A DNA stretch of 64,000 nt from Immersiella caudata (lineage: Eukaryota; Ascomycota; Sordariomycetes; Sordariales; Lasiosphaeriaceae), in the NCBI GenBank assembly GCA_030512335.1, contig JAULSU010000004.1, forward strand, positions 4,588,001 to 4,652,000. The letters are read 5' to 3'. Under the pieces are notes generated by a model. The model worked only from the letters and a program-made list of their open reading frames with translations. It was not told the origin of the DNA and ran no database searches. The position numbers and the translations under genes are program-made. This document shows, in pieces, positions 23,194 to 34,670 of the stretch (positions are counted from its first letter, which is position 1; each line of letters opens with the position of its first letter).

Positions 23194-23608
23194 TTAGTTG
23201 ACCGTTGCCTGGTTGAGGTTGGAGATCCTGTTGGCGCCGTCGAAGAAGCCACCGCCGGGAAAGTTGGCGCGGCAGAGCGACTTGCCACGCTCGATGACGT
23301 TGTTGTCACAGGTCAACGAGCTCTGAGCGACACAGCTAAGACGGGAGCCACCTGGATCATGTTAGCTATGTTTATGTGAGGGTTTTGTTGGGTAGTGTCG
23401 ACTTACAGTTGTTGCCACCGGGCACGCAGCGGCCGTTCTGGCCGTTGACGCGGCATGCATCCTGCTTCAGGGAGGTGTTGGCGACGCAGCACTGTCCGTT
23501 GGGAACGGGACGGTTCTGGTTCTGGCGGGCGATGAGCGCATTGTCCTGGGGAGCGGCAGAGACGAAGCCGGCGGCGGCGAAGAGGAGGGTGGCGAGAGAC
23601 ACCTGCAT
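23194..23608 (-). CDS. small secreted eight-cysteine protein, 119 aa
   Basis: Two exons: 23608-23407 and 23351-23194; the intron is 55 bp. A signal peptide (MQVSLATLLFAAAGFVSA) ends at about residue 18, followed by a likely Kex2-type site (IAR). The mature part has eight cysteines: a CC pair, then single C in DACRV, GRCVP, NNC (created at the splice junction), LSCV, LTCD and SLCR, which suggests four disulphides. The tail is GGGFFDGAN-rich. There is no hydrophobic patterning like a hydrophobin, and the spacing does not match class I or II (C-CC-C-C-CC-C). It belongs with small secreted cysteine-rich proteins, which include effectors, antifungal proteins and wall proteins; which one is unknown. 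The frame is open upstream to 24001, but the signal peptide fixes the start. Confidence 0.85.
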
Positions 23609-25423
23609 CTTGATGGCTTGGTGGGTGGGTGTTGTCCTAAAAGATGGGAAAATGAAACCTAACCGTGTATGTACAGGTGAATTGAAGGCCGGCCGGCGGT
23701 CTGAGGAAGAATTGAAGAAAGCTGAAGGATGGACGTTGGACTCGAAGACTGGCTTGAGGAGAGAAGGGAAACCACCACGGCGGGAGGTTGTCGATGTCTT
23801 ATACACGGGGTTGCACGCCGACGATGCTCCATCCGATCGCTGCGGCAACCAGTTCGGATGGCTTCCACGCGCTAGGGTCTCGCGTGGTGAGACGAGTGGC
23901 AGTCGACTTCGCCGCGCGCCTTTCCACGAGGGAGATGGCAATTGGCGACGGCGACAGGGGCGATGGTGTCGAATTTGTCTCGAATCTCTCAAACGAACCA
24001 CGCGATTTCACCTTGTCGTTCGCGCTAGACCACCTTGACCGGGCCATGACCCCTGTTTCGCATCTTCGCATCGTCTCCGGTTCCACTTCCGGCTATAGCT
24101 TCCCCTGAGGGACCATGCGTCGCGGGGAACGGAAAAAAAAAATAGCAATGATCGTGGCGCATCGGGCGATCAAAATTCCCCTTCCGATCGCACAGCGTCG
24201 CGTGTAGAATCTGGGGTAAGGGTGCGTCGAAGAGGCGCTGTGTCTCAAACCCGGGCCATCGTTTGTGGACATTGTGCCTTGGCGATGCACGATGAGGAGA
24301 CCTGGTGTTTTATGATCGCCGCGATGAGCGTCTCGATGCCGCCTACCCCGTAGAATGATTTTCCTTTGACGTTACCATTCCGAAGAATGTTTTCTTGTCT
24401 GGTTCAGCTGATAATGGACAAAGGGAATCTTGAAGAGGGCGATGAACAATGTCGAAGATGAACCTGAATATGAAGCAGCACAATGCCCACGCCGCACCTC
24501 CACACCCGCTCGAGCGCCCGCCTCTTTCACACGGAACATAGGGGTCAAAACGCGCCCAACAAACGAGGGGGATCTGACCCATCCCAATGGAACAACAAGG
24601 CGACCGGCGCCACGAGACCTTCTTCTGGAAGGCTGATGAAACGATGCGCGCCAGGAAGGTTTAGACTTTCAGTGCCCAAATAAGAAAGTTTTGGTGGGTT
24701 TGCGGTTGATCGGCTAGCGAGTGAGAATCTCTTGGAAGATTATTTGGACTGTTTCAAGGAGGAGGCCGCGCTTGTTTGTTAGGGGATTGGCCCCCTGTCG
24801 AGGTGGTATTTGGGGGTTGAGTCCACCGATGCGCACCAACCAGAGCTTTGTTGGCAATGAGAACATCAAACGAGGAGGTTATTCGCATGATGTGCATGAC
24901 GACGACTGGCAGTTTTGATCCGGATTGCAACATGCGGAGCTACGCTCGCAACTTCGTCCCCGTTGGGGTTAGCTGGTGATGTTGACGGGGCATGGGAATG
25001 AACCTGAGAGCTTGAAGTTGAAGCGCCAGTCGAGTTTGCATCGAGAGAAGAACTTTCCGCCGAGAATGAGAACCGAATCCTCTTCAAGTCCTTGGCAGTT
25101 CCGTTGATGAAAAACTCCTCGACTGGTAAAAGAAGGAGAATTAAAGCTAAAAGAAAATATGACGTGTGAGAAAATTGCGCATTGTCCTACTTCTTCAATA
25201 TGCGCAGGCTTCATTTACACAACTTCCCCTCTACCCTTATATCTTTCAAGAACTAAGAGAATCTTGAATAATGTTAATTACACGTTGATCACCATTAGGA
25301 GGATTCCCAATACCTTGGCTTGGATATAAAAGAAGCCACCACGTTGCTCGATTTAGATCCTTGTTGATATTTTGTTAATCCTGCTGCATGCTGAGCCACT
25401 ATAGCTCCCACCTTTTGAAGAGT
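23609..25423. other. intergenic, no convincing gene
   Basis: Scattered short ORFs show no domain. GC content falls from about 24.9 kb onwards. From about 25 kb the DNA becomes AT-richer, as at the edge of accessory DNA. Confidence 0.5.
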
Positions 25424-26769
25424 TTAGATTTCAGTTTTTGCATGCGATTTGACGTGACGCTCCCTGGGCTGCGGGTCAGGGGCCGACGCAGCCGTGATCA
25501 AATCCATGACGACGAGCTGCACCCACAAGAAGACGCCAGCAGCTCTCTCGACAATGTCAAAGATTAGATCATAGAGAATAGGCGCTGGTGGCTGGCAGTT
25601 CGAAACGATGCTCGCGCAATAGTTGCGGGTGTCGATCCTGGTGAACTCCCGAAAGCTGAGCTGTGGACACGATCCGAAAGCGGTAGCGAATGTCCCCCAA
25701 GGGTGGCTTGAGAGGCAAACTTTGACGCGTGTCTTTGAGCCTTGGGGTTGGCTAACAATGTCCTTCAAGAAAGCCGCTGATTGGACCGAGGCGCCCCCCG
25801 AACCCGCCAAGGGCATCGAGAAACAAGCAAACGTCGAGATCGTACACGGTCTGAGTAACCAAGACCCAAAGTAGATTCTCTAGTTCTTCCAAGGACCAGT
25901 GCATGCGTATCTCCTTCTTGTACTTGAGCAGTTCAATGATCAAGCTGAATGGCTGAGGCTGCTGCGTAAGGATCTGGAGAATTAGGCTTCGTAGGATACC
26001 CTCAAAAGACTTCTCGATCGAGGACCCGCGGAAGTTGAAAAAGTAAGAAGCTTGTATTTTCAGCGAAGGGCGCTTCCAGTTGTGCAAGAGCTTCTGTGTT
26101 CGCGAGTTTCCGTGAGTGAACTTCATCAGAGTTGATTTGCCGGACCCCGGATTGCCGTTGATCCAAAATATCCTCTCTGTGCCTCCGTTTTGCAGCCAGT
26201 CGGTGAAGTGGTCCAACTTGAAAACCCACTCGAGCGTGTTCACAAACTGCTTTGAAACTAGGCCCCCACGAGCATTGTGGTTCGGAACATCTAACGACTC
26301 AAGCATGGGCTGTTGGCGGGCGATGATCAAAAGCTGTTAACCGTGCTCCTTACACCGATAATGGCTTCGAAGGACAGTGGAAGTGATTTACCCATGAGTG
26401 TAGGTCTCAGGCCCACACTATCCATAACCTTCGCGGCGGTGCTTTGAACCGCTTTGTTAACTGATCCCTCTGTTACTGTGCTATGCTATGCTCGCGGAAG
26501 GTTTCTGGATCTTCGGCTCCACTCTGGTGGTGGGGATCTATTTTGGCAATCTCAACAAGCTTTTGGCAGGCGATCTTGACGTAGGCGTAGTTTCTGGTGA
26601 ACTTGACCGTTGCCGAGTGATCTTCGTTTACCGGGAAGATCAAAGTCAGCTTCTTCTGATCCAGCCTGCATACGGCCGAGTGTGAGTTGACGAGAATGGC
26701 AAGTGGTCCATTTCGATCCCACCCTCCATCGGCGCTACACAAGTTGAGGGTCAGCCTTTGGCGACGCAC
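25424..26769 (-). pseudogene. decayed NACHT/NLR-like protein gene
   Basis: From right to left: an N-terminal piece (26769-26480) of unknown fold; after a frame change, SVNKAVQSTAAKVMDSVGLRP (about 26460-26340); then a NACHT segment (about 26330-25800) with Walker A GNPGSGKST and a Walker B-like FLDALGGFGG; and, after another frame change, FLKDIVSQPQ...VKVCLSSHPW (sensor region) and GVFLWVQLVVMDL. This is the order of fungal NLR-type STAND proteins (N-terminal domain, FTDWLQ...IFWINGNPGSGKST, DALDEF, SSRPW, VFLWV). At least two frameshifts and a lost Asp in the Walker B box indicate a dead gene. It stops shortly after VFLWVQLVV; no ankyrin, WD40 or TPR repeats follow. Intact relatives act in fungal non-self recognition and programmed cell death. 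Confidence 0.75.
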
Positions 26770-27391
26770 AGTGTGGATGTCGCCATGGCTAACTTACTAT
26801 TATGCGAAGTGACGGTTTCATATGCCCAGAAAGCGAGTATCTCCCGTCTAAAGCTGGTGCCAGAGAAAAATTCCCACAGAAAAGAGCTACAACCGGCAGC
26901 TACAGGAAAAGGGGTCTCTTAGATGGCTGGCTTTGCGGACTTGTCCCGTGGTAGACGGCGGCAGAGGCTACCTAGTCTCAGAAACTGGCTTGGTTTCGCT
27001 GGCCTGTGCGCATCTACTGTGGACCTAACCCGAATGTTTTGGGTGTGAGGAGGTCCGTTTCGAGAATGATTGGCTGGCTAAAAAAATGCTTCCTCGAATC
27101 TGTGGCAAGGGGACATCTCCCTGCAGGGGAATTCTCACCAATGGTGCTTTTATATCCCTTCAGGAGAGGAGAGCCGCAACCCAGGGTCTGAGTTTGCTGA
27201 GACAAGTCTTAACCTTTACAAACCTGGCACCGAAGTCAACGGCCGTTGGAAGGGCTGGGCGGCGTCATACAAAAACCACGTGAGAAGCTCATCCCACGGC
27301 TACTTAACCCGCCATGGTGGATCTTTGGGAATCGAACATTGACACGGTCGTCCAGAGTGGGGAGATGTTACCTCTTCTTCTAAGAATCAGA
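26770..27391. other. intergenic between NLR pseudogene and transposon
   Basis: I see no gene. Small ORFs show no domain. Confidence 0.5.
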
Positions 27392-27393
27392 TA

Positions 27394-27445
27394 ACGTACT
27401 TTATAAGCGAGCGCCCCATATAAGCGAACGCCCCACGCACCACAA
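27394..27445 (+). repeat. left terminal inverted repeat of Fot1/Pogo element
   Basis: It matches the reverse complement of about 28358-28409 with only a few differences (such as C/T at the sixth base). It contains two tandem TATAAGCGARCGCCCC half-motifs 19 bp apart, candidate transposase binding sites. Confidence 0.9.
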
Positions 27446-28357
27446 CCTACCACAATTATCTACAATTATTCCACCACAACACTAGGAAATAACAGTAATT
27501 GAACCAGAAACAGATGAATCAGAAGATTCTGCAGCCTCCTTGCAAGTGCGCGCATTATGACCAGGCTTGCCGCACACGCCACAACACCGAATCTTCGTAC
27601 AAGACCCCCCTGCACCACCACCACTTTGGCCTGTTTCTTGAGCTAACTGCTCACCCACAGCCTTCTGATCCAGTAAATCCTGTGCCTCCTGTACAGTAAG
27701 TGACCCTCCAAGCCGTAGCCCACTCTCAATTACCAGGCTGGGCTTATTTAACCTTACCACGGCTATCTGAGGTAGTAACTACCATGGTGGGAGTGATAAT
27801 ACCCATTATAAAGCCAGTCTCGTCGAAATTGTACGTATCTTCGTTAAGGATACTGTACTTAGCCTTCGTGTTATATATAAGGGCAAACCACTCTCTAATA
27901 ATCTTTAGATCTTCGCATTTAGCCCTTTAGTAATCGTATTTACGCGAAAAACGCGTCTGAAGCTCTGGTTGACGTTTGACGAAGTTGTGAGCCCAGAGCT
28001 TGCCGACAGGGGGCGCGTCGCGTTCGCGCAGCAATCGGTTAGCCATATCTTCCATAAAACGAAGCCGAGGAGGAAATGCATAAGTGTAAAGCTCACTAAT
28101 ACACTAAACAATCGCACTCTCCTTTAAATCCGTAAGTTTCCGTGAGTTAGCTGGAATATCGCGTCGTAAAGGTTGGCCAGCGCGTCGGTGCCTGAGAGTC
28201 TTATGATCGACTCGATAGATCTTAGCAGCGCCTCGAACAGAAAGATTTGCATCTTTTTCGAGAGCCTGGATAGCCAAGATTTGCCTGGCTTCCTTTGACG
28301 GCGACGGCATGTTGAATGGTGGAAAAAAGTGGTGTTGCGTAAAGGAGGTATTGTTTT

Positions 28358-28409
28358 GTGTGGGGCGTGGGGCGTTCGCTTATATGGGGCGCTCGCTTAT
28401 AAAATACGT
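28358..28409 (-). repeat. right terminal inverted repeat of Fot1/Pogo element
   Basis: Partner of the left repeat, followed by the TA target duplication at 28410-28411. Confidence 0.9.
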
Positions 28410-28804
28410 TAGTGATAGTCATCATCGATAATGCTTGGTAGCGAAAATCGATAGTCTGAAATGCAACACTGATGGTGTAGGGACACGTTGACAATTTAGG
28501 AATCTAGGAAGCTTACCAGCCCACTTTCAGGTTCACATGAGGGCACTAACCGCGTATTGCTTAGAAACTTCGTAAGACGGAACTGTATCACTGTATCCTG
28601 ATTGGGGCGGTATTGACCAAATGACATGCTTATCAAGCTGAAGGGAAGATCATCTTAATAAGGGGTAAGAATAAGCAGCATAAAAAGTGTTGGTGTACTA
28701 GTTTGCACTCCGAGATTAACCCCTTTAGTTTTAAGTGTCAAACACTCAATCCAATCGTTCACTGCCTGCTTTCACTTCATACTTTGTGGGCTTCAGTTCT
28801 CGCA

Positions 28805-31800
28805 ATGCGTTTGCTCACAACGGTATTGCTCGGCCTGTCCTGGGCTGTCTCAGCCATTGCCCAGGACAGTCGCAGACTCATCCTTGAATTCGAGCAGGTG
28901 CGTCTCTCGCTAACACGACTGGCTGGGATCAAAGCCTCCGCTTTCCTCATTCGCTAACACAACACGTAACCAGGGCACCGATCACAGTCGCCTCCGCAGC
29001 GACCTCGCCTCTCGAAAGGGGGTAAAAATTCTCCAGAGTTTCACGTCCAAAGTGTTTTCTGGCGTCTCCCTCGAAGCCCCCTTCGACTCTGTCGAAAGCC
29101 TTCAGGCCCTCCCGCCTGTCGCCAGAGCCTGGAAGGCTCGGACCCTTCAGTTGGAAAGTCAGCCCTCGCCAGCCAAAGCACAGGCATCGTCGTCCCCTGA
29201 GTACAACATCCATGGCATCACCAATGTTGATCGGGTGCATGCGCTGGGTATCTTGGGAAAGGGTGCGAAAGTTGGGGTTATTGACACTGGTGTGGATTAT
29301 ACCCATCCAGCGGTATGTCTGTGATTTGGGCTTTTCCTCATGTCTTGTTCGTGCTCTCAGCTGACCTCCGGTTTGTTTTTTTCCAGCTTGGTGGTTGTTT
29401 TGGCCCCGAGTGCAAAATCGCGGGGGGCTATGACTTTATCGGCAACTCGAGTTATCCTGTCGGAAACGAGCCACCGATGCCCGACAACGACCCCGCGGAT
29501 ATCCGAGGGCATGGCACTCATGTCACTGGGATTATTGCCGGGAAGAGCAATTTGTGAGTTTACCAAGCCGGAATGACAAGTACTAATCTTTGGTACCCCA
29601 CGCTGACACAGTACGTGCACTTTTCACAGTTTCACAGGCGTCGCTCCCGAGGCAACGATATATGCATACAAAGTCTTTGGAACCGAGAACGCAGTGCTTG
29701 AGGATGACATCATCGCGGCGTACCTCCGCGCCGAACAAGACGGATGCGACGTCATCACAGCCTCCATCATCAACTACAGCGGCTGGGAGGACGAACCCTG
29801 GGCCGCAGTAGGCACACGCCTCGTCGAAAGCGGTATTATCGTCGTCAACGCCGGCGGCAACTACGGCGCCACGGCAGGCCCGTTTCTCCACAGCACTGGT
29901 GCATCCGGAAAGTACGTCCTCAGCGCGGCCTCCATTGATGCCTCGCAGCGCGCTATCCCCGGCTTCAATGCCACCTCGACGCTCCCTAATAACCAATCCT
30001 CCAAAAAAAACACAACCACAACCACAACCACATATCCATACTACTTTGACGCCTTCAACAACTACAGACCTTGGCCCACTCCCATGTTCAATGTGCCCGT
30101 CGTCCCCATCTCCCTCAACACCACCGACGAAAACCAAGGCTGCGAGCCCTTCCCGGAAGGCACCAAAAACTTCACCGGCGCTGAAGTCGTCCTCGCCCGT
30201 CGCGGCGGCTGCTTCGACGGCGACAAACAGCTCAACCTCGAAGCCATCGGCGCGCGCTACATCCTCCTGTACGACCCCGTCGAGATGTCGGCCAGTCCCG
30301 CCGGCAATGCCATCGGCCTTCTCGCCCTCATCCAGTGGGAGGCCGGCGTCGCCATGATTGGTGCGATCGAGGCGGGGCGAAACGTCACGGCGAGCTTTGA
30401 CTTGGGGACATATGTGGCGTTTGCTGATGCGGCGGGAGGGGATCCTAGCTCGTTTACGAGTTGGGGGGCGCTCCCGGACTTGAAGATCAAGCCAGATATT
30501 GCTGCACCGGGGAAGAATATCCTCAGCACGGCGATCGGTGGGGGGTACGAGACGAGGGATGGGACGAGCCAGGCTGCGCCGTACATTGCGGGGATTGCGG
30601 CGCTTTGGATTGGCAAGTACGGCGGTAGGAGCGTCCATGGCCCGGAATTTGCCAAGGCGCTGTCGGCCAAGATCATCCAGTCTGGTAATCCTGTCCCGGC
30701 TGTCAGCTATGGTGGCAATCCGTGGGGCGGCCTTGCGTCCGTCCTGCAGGTGGGAAACGGGGTGGTGGACGCCATCAAAGTTCTGACGTATAACACGACG
30801 CTGTCGTGGGTCAAATTTGGGCTGAACGATACGGCCCACTTCCAGCCGTCGCAGAGCGTCGACATCACTAATAAAGGGAACACCGAGGTCACGTACAACT
30901 TTGGCTTTGCCCCGAGTCTAGGGTTCGAGTTGTTGATTCCGTTCGACAGCGAGGCATTTGACATCACGCCGAGGGTTAAGGGCTACGGGGAGCTGCAGCC
31001 GGTGAACATGGTTCCGAGTGTGCAGGTCCCTGGAGCGCTGGTGATTGGGCCGGGAGAGACCAAGACAGCGACCTTCACGTTCGATTATCCCAAGGGCTTT
31101 TCCAACCTCCCGGCTTACAGCGGCAAGATCTACATCGGCGGCAACAACGGCGAGGTCCTGACCGTTCCGTACTTTGGAATCGCCTCGGACCTGCGAGCCG
31201 AGCTGGGGGGCATTTTTCCTAGGGGACCACTCCCACCGTCAGTTCAATGGCCAAGGATCTGGTTGGGGTCCGAATACCCGTTTGCCACCATCGAGGAGAA
31301 GCCCTACTTCAACTTCAGCCTCGAGGACAACGCACGAGACTGCCCCAAGCTACACACTTTCTACTCTTGGGGCACCCATGAAGTCCGTTGGGACGTAAGT
31401 TCCCCCTGATCTGGACTTTTTTTTTCTTTTTTCGTCTTCCCCCCTTTTTCTCCTCCCCCCTCCTCTTCACAAACTAGAACTGACCCCGCTAACCCTGGGC
31501 CATAGATCTTCACTCCCAACTACACCGAATCGCAATGGACATACCCTCCCATGACGGGCCAAAATGGCTATGTCGGCAGCGCTACCTACTGGCCTGCTCG
31601 GGACCATGAAGAAAAATTCGACCCTGCCACAGACGACGCCAACGCAACCTTTCCCTTTCCGGATTTCTTTCAGTATCGGAACGCGCCGGGCTTATTCCAT
31701 GGCGATTTTTCAGAGTATTGGTGGTTTGGGAAGCTTGCGAATGGGAGTCAGATTGCGGTTGGGAATTATACGTGAGTTACCTAGTACTTGACGCAGCGGA

Positions 31801-31935
31801 TGGAACCCAGGGGAGTTTGCTAACTTTGAGATACTTAGAATGCGGTATGCGGCGCTGGTGCCGTTTGGGGATCCGGCCAGGAGTGAGGACTGGGATAAGA
31901 GGGTTTGGAGTTTCGAGGTTGTGCCGTTAGTGTGA
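28805..31935 (+). CDS. secreted subtilisin-like serine protease (S8, Vpr-like with PA insert), 908 aa
   Basis: Six exons: 28805-28897, 28974-29312, 29387-29553, 29630-31394, 31506-31771 and 31839-31935; all junctions are GT..AG. A signal peptide (MRLLTTVLLGLSWAVSAIA) is followed by an inhibitor-like propeptide (to about residue 115). The catalytic triad is visible: D135 in VIDTGVDYTHPA, H186 in RGHGTHVTGI and S513 in GTSQAAPYIAG; the oxyanion Asn is probably in VVNAGGNYG. A protease-associated insert (about 330-450, with VVLARRGGCFDGDKQ) separates His and Ser. A long C-terminal beta-rich region (about 560-900, Fn3-like) completes the minor extracellular protease Vpr architecture. There are many N-glycosylation sites. 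It should degrade extracellular proteins. GTSQAAP replaces the common GTSMAxP, a tolerated variant. It is the only sound gene between 24 and 45 kb. Confidence 0.95.
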
Positions 31936-33164
31936 AGCATACAGGGATTGCAAGAAGCAGAATCTCCACATGGATCTGTCACCTGAAATATAACAGCCAC
32001 TCACCCTGCGAATGAGAAACAGGAAAGACATCATTCACCGTTAAAATTCCGAGGTGCATCCAGTCCGGGTATTACCTCCTCCGCGTTGAGCATCTGGGTC
32101 TCCACAGCGCCTCGTCGGCTGGCGGCGCACAGTTTTATATCTCATGTGCGTAGCTCGGCGTCATAGGCGGAGGCAGCGTCGATGCGCCAAACAAGGTCGC
32201 TCTCCCAGGTGCCTGCAAGGCATCAGACCCTGGTATCCAGATTAATATTAACTGCCCCGTGCCAACGATTTACAAGAACCCGGGGCCGGCTGTCTTCAGC
32301 TGCTGAGCACCCTATCGCGGTTACTACTTATGGAGCTTGTTTGGGAAAGAGTGGGCTGTAATGTATGGGGGACTTTTGGATGAAAAGCATCATAGCGTTG
32401 CGAGGTCGGATCTCAAATTGGAAGAAGAATTCTCCAAATCTTTGATCAACTCTTGCACATAACTGGAGACGCTCTACGTCGCTATGAACCCATCAGCATC
32501 ACAAACAACTTGGACCCTGCACTACACTAAACCGCAGCACCTCCCCAAACCGCCGGACCGGAATGCTGTGTGTTTCTGGACATATTCACGGGCCAAAAGT
32601 AAATAATCGATTAGCGGAGAGGGAGAGAGTACAGTAAGCCGCTGAGCTCTTTCCGCTGTTTGAGTTTCCTGGGAGCTAGCTCTGGTTAAAGCCCGAAGCT
32701 GACTTGAGACAGGTGGCCCTTCGATGGTATAACATTCACGTACAGAACATGGAGGAAAAAAGGTCAAAGTACGTCAGACCCACTAGGCAGGGCAAGGACT
32801 GAGCCGCTCTTTTTTTTAAAAAAAAATTAAAAAAAACCCCCCACCAGCCTTGCTCTCTTTTCTCTCCGGTATTTGTGGTGATGTCGAATATGAGGCCTTT
32901 TTTACGAGGGAGACGCCGGGCGTCGTGGGGTTCGCTTTGAGGCTGCATGGTGGGGGAGTGGTAAAAAGGATGATGGCACCGAGCTTGGATGAGAAGGATT
33001 CGAGAAAGCTTACGTGGGCTGGGCAGTCGTTTAGGGGAGGGAAGGCGGTGGGTGAGGAGAGAGGACAGAGGAGGTAGAGGCGGGTGGGGAAGATTAAAGT
33101 TAGAGATAGCTAGGGCGTGCTGGCCATATTGACTGATGTTGATTCTCATACCAGAAAAAACTTA
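31936..33164. other. intergenic, gene-free
   Basis: Short ORFs only, with A- and T-rich runs at about 32810-32840. No domain seen. Confidence 0.55.
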
Positions 33165-34140
33165 AGACGGACTTCCAAATGAGTCTTTGTTCCTGCACTC
33201 TCCATCCATCAGGCAGTGAAGGTAGCTCTCGCCCATGTACATGTATCGCGACAACTACCCAGCCGACTGCCGAACATAGAGGACCGATCCTCCGGAACAC
33301 GCAAACACCTTGTCTCCCACCTGTGTATAAAAAGGGGGACAAGGCCAATGAATCCACGGCGTGTAACAGCAAAGCGACGCCATTTGGTCATCTCGCGACG
33401 TGTCTTGCGCAAGACGCCCGCCTCCGTGTCCATTGAAGCATCGACACAAAACAGCTTGCGGGCAATCTCGTCAACGGGCAGATTCATCAAGGCATCGAGA
33501 TTGCCCTGGCACCGAGCAAATTCCTCCTCACTTGCATGCGCATGTAGGAAACTCTAGCACCAGGATGGCGGCCTCGAGCCAGTCCAAGTCTGCCCGTCGT
33601 CCGCACCAAGTACTCGGCCACATTGGTAAAGACTTTCTCGGCCGACAACGAGTATCTGATGTTCAGAGCGGGGTCGCATCGCTGGTCCGCGGGAACGACA
33701 CCCAACGGCGCAAACACCGCGTCACGGGGGTCGGTAGCCGCTCGGTGCCTGCACATCTGAAGCACACTGTAAACGGTAAGAGGCGGTCCCGATCTGTCGT
33801 GGAAGCCCATCCGGAAGTTCTTGGTCCGCACCGCTACAGTGAATCCAGCTCTCTGCAGAAACTCAAAGCCCGGCTCGACCTCGAGCAGCATCACCAGCAG
33901 AAGGGTGATGAGGACCAATTCCGATGGGAAGGAATAGACGCCGCACATAAAGACCTTCTTCACATTCAGGATGTACTCCTGGACAATCCACACTTGGCGC
34001 CACCAGCTGCGCTTCGGGAGGAATTGGCCCAGCCTCTCCTAGCCTTCGCGGTTTGCAACCATCTCTCTCCAACCCACGGCGAGCCTCATGAATCGGCAGA
34101 GACTGAGCGAGATGTTGTCTCGCGGCTGCCTTGACTATTT
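33165..34140 (-). pseudogene. decayed HET (heterokaryon incompatibility) protein gene, C-terminal two thirds
   Basis: Segments in three frames, read right to left, follow a HET protein. WWRQVWIVQEYILNVKKVFMCG (about 34020-33940) matches the RVWVxQE block. LTVYSVLQMCRHRAATDPRDAVFAPLGV (about 33790-33710) matches the block near the end of the domain. NVAEYLVRTTGRLGL follows, and after a frameshift KLFCVDASMDTEAGVLRK...RRFAVTRRGFIGLVP (about 33460-33330). After a further shift come VGDKVFACSGGSVLYV (about 33310-33260) and GESYLHCLMDGE (about 33230-33195), the usual C-terminal part of HET proteins. The N-terminal WxxLSY block is missing, and stops separate the parts. Intact HET proteins trigger cell death after fusion of incompatible hyphae. 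Confidence 0.72.
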
Positions 34141-34578
34141 CAGAGTGATCCATGCTGGGTAGAAACGCCCATGTTCTGAGGTTCACGATGGCTGACGAGG
34201 CCTCGCCTCGCCTGGTCGAAGGTGGGTTGCCGTCGAGCCAGCCCACGGCACTGTGTGTACGGTGCGCGTGGGGCGCCTGAGACTGGGCCGCTCGCAGCGG
34301 CGGCACCGAAAAGAGAGGCGGGCTTTCGCCCGCGCACATTGTTTCTAGCTTGGGTGGCTCCCATTTGAGCGCTCTTCCGCGTCTTCGTCCATGTCGACTC
34401 CATTCGTAAGGGTGCTGAAGGGAGATGAGCGATGCTAGGGTAGCAGCCGCGGGTTCTATGAGTTTTCTGCGACGCTGTCGTTTCAGTACCTTGTTTGCGC
34501 TCGTTCCCGCCTGGCTGGTTTCGCTTTTGGACTGTTCGGGGTATCTCTGCCCGGCGGGACTGCGACGGGGGATGGGGA

Positions 34579-34670
34579 GGGGGGCGACGCGGCTAGGAAG
34601 CGGGGGACGATGCGGCTAGGAAGCGGGGGGCGACGCGGCTAGGAAGCAGGGGGCGACGCGGCTAGGTAGC
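34579..34670. repeat. minisatellite, about four 21-24-bp units
   Basis: Four tandem copies built around CGACGCGGCTAGGAAGC separated by G5-G6 runs; the last unit has GGTAGC. The units are G-rich on this strand and may form quadruplexes. Confidence 0.85.

Larger units (their letters stand above)
27394..28409 (-). mobile_element. Fot1/Pogo-type DNA transposon, internally deleted (1,016 bp)
   Basis: The ends are near-perfect inverted repeats of about 50 bp, beginning ACGTAYTTTATAAGCGAGCG and containing two related half-motifs (TATAAGCGAGCGCCCC and TATAAGCGAACGCCCC). They are flanked by TA duplications at 27392-27393 and 28410-28411, as in the Tc1/mariner-Pogo superfamily. On the minus strand a transposase start is readable from 28310: a Psq-type helix-turn-helix (SVRGAAKIYRVDHKTLRHR), then in other frames the CENPB-like part (LRFMEDMAN..., VGKLWAHNFVKRQPEL) and up to FDETGFIMG. 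Most of the DDE catalytic domain is absent. The frame resumes in the C-terminal region with a CCHC zinc knuckle (CGVCGKPGHNARTC, about 27580). The copy is non-autonomous but its ends look mobilisable. Confidence 0.9.

Noticed and set aside
23372..24001. Longer 209-aa form of the cysteine-rich protein
   Set aside because: The upstream 131 residues are Arg/Ser/Pro-rich without pattern, while an internal Met starts a perfect signal peptide.
29583..30839. 418-aa minus-strand ORF opposite the subtilase
   Set aside because: It lies antisense to a well supported protease exon with catalytic motifs; it has no domain of its own.
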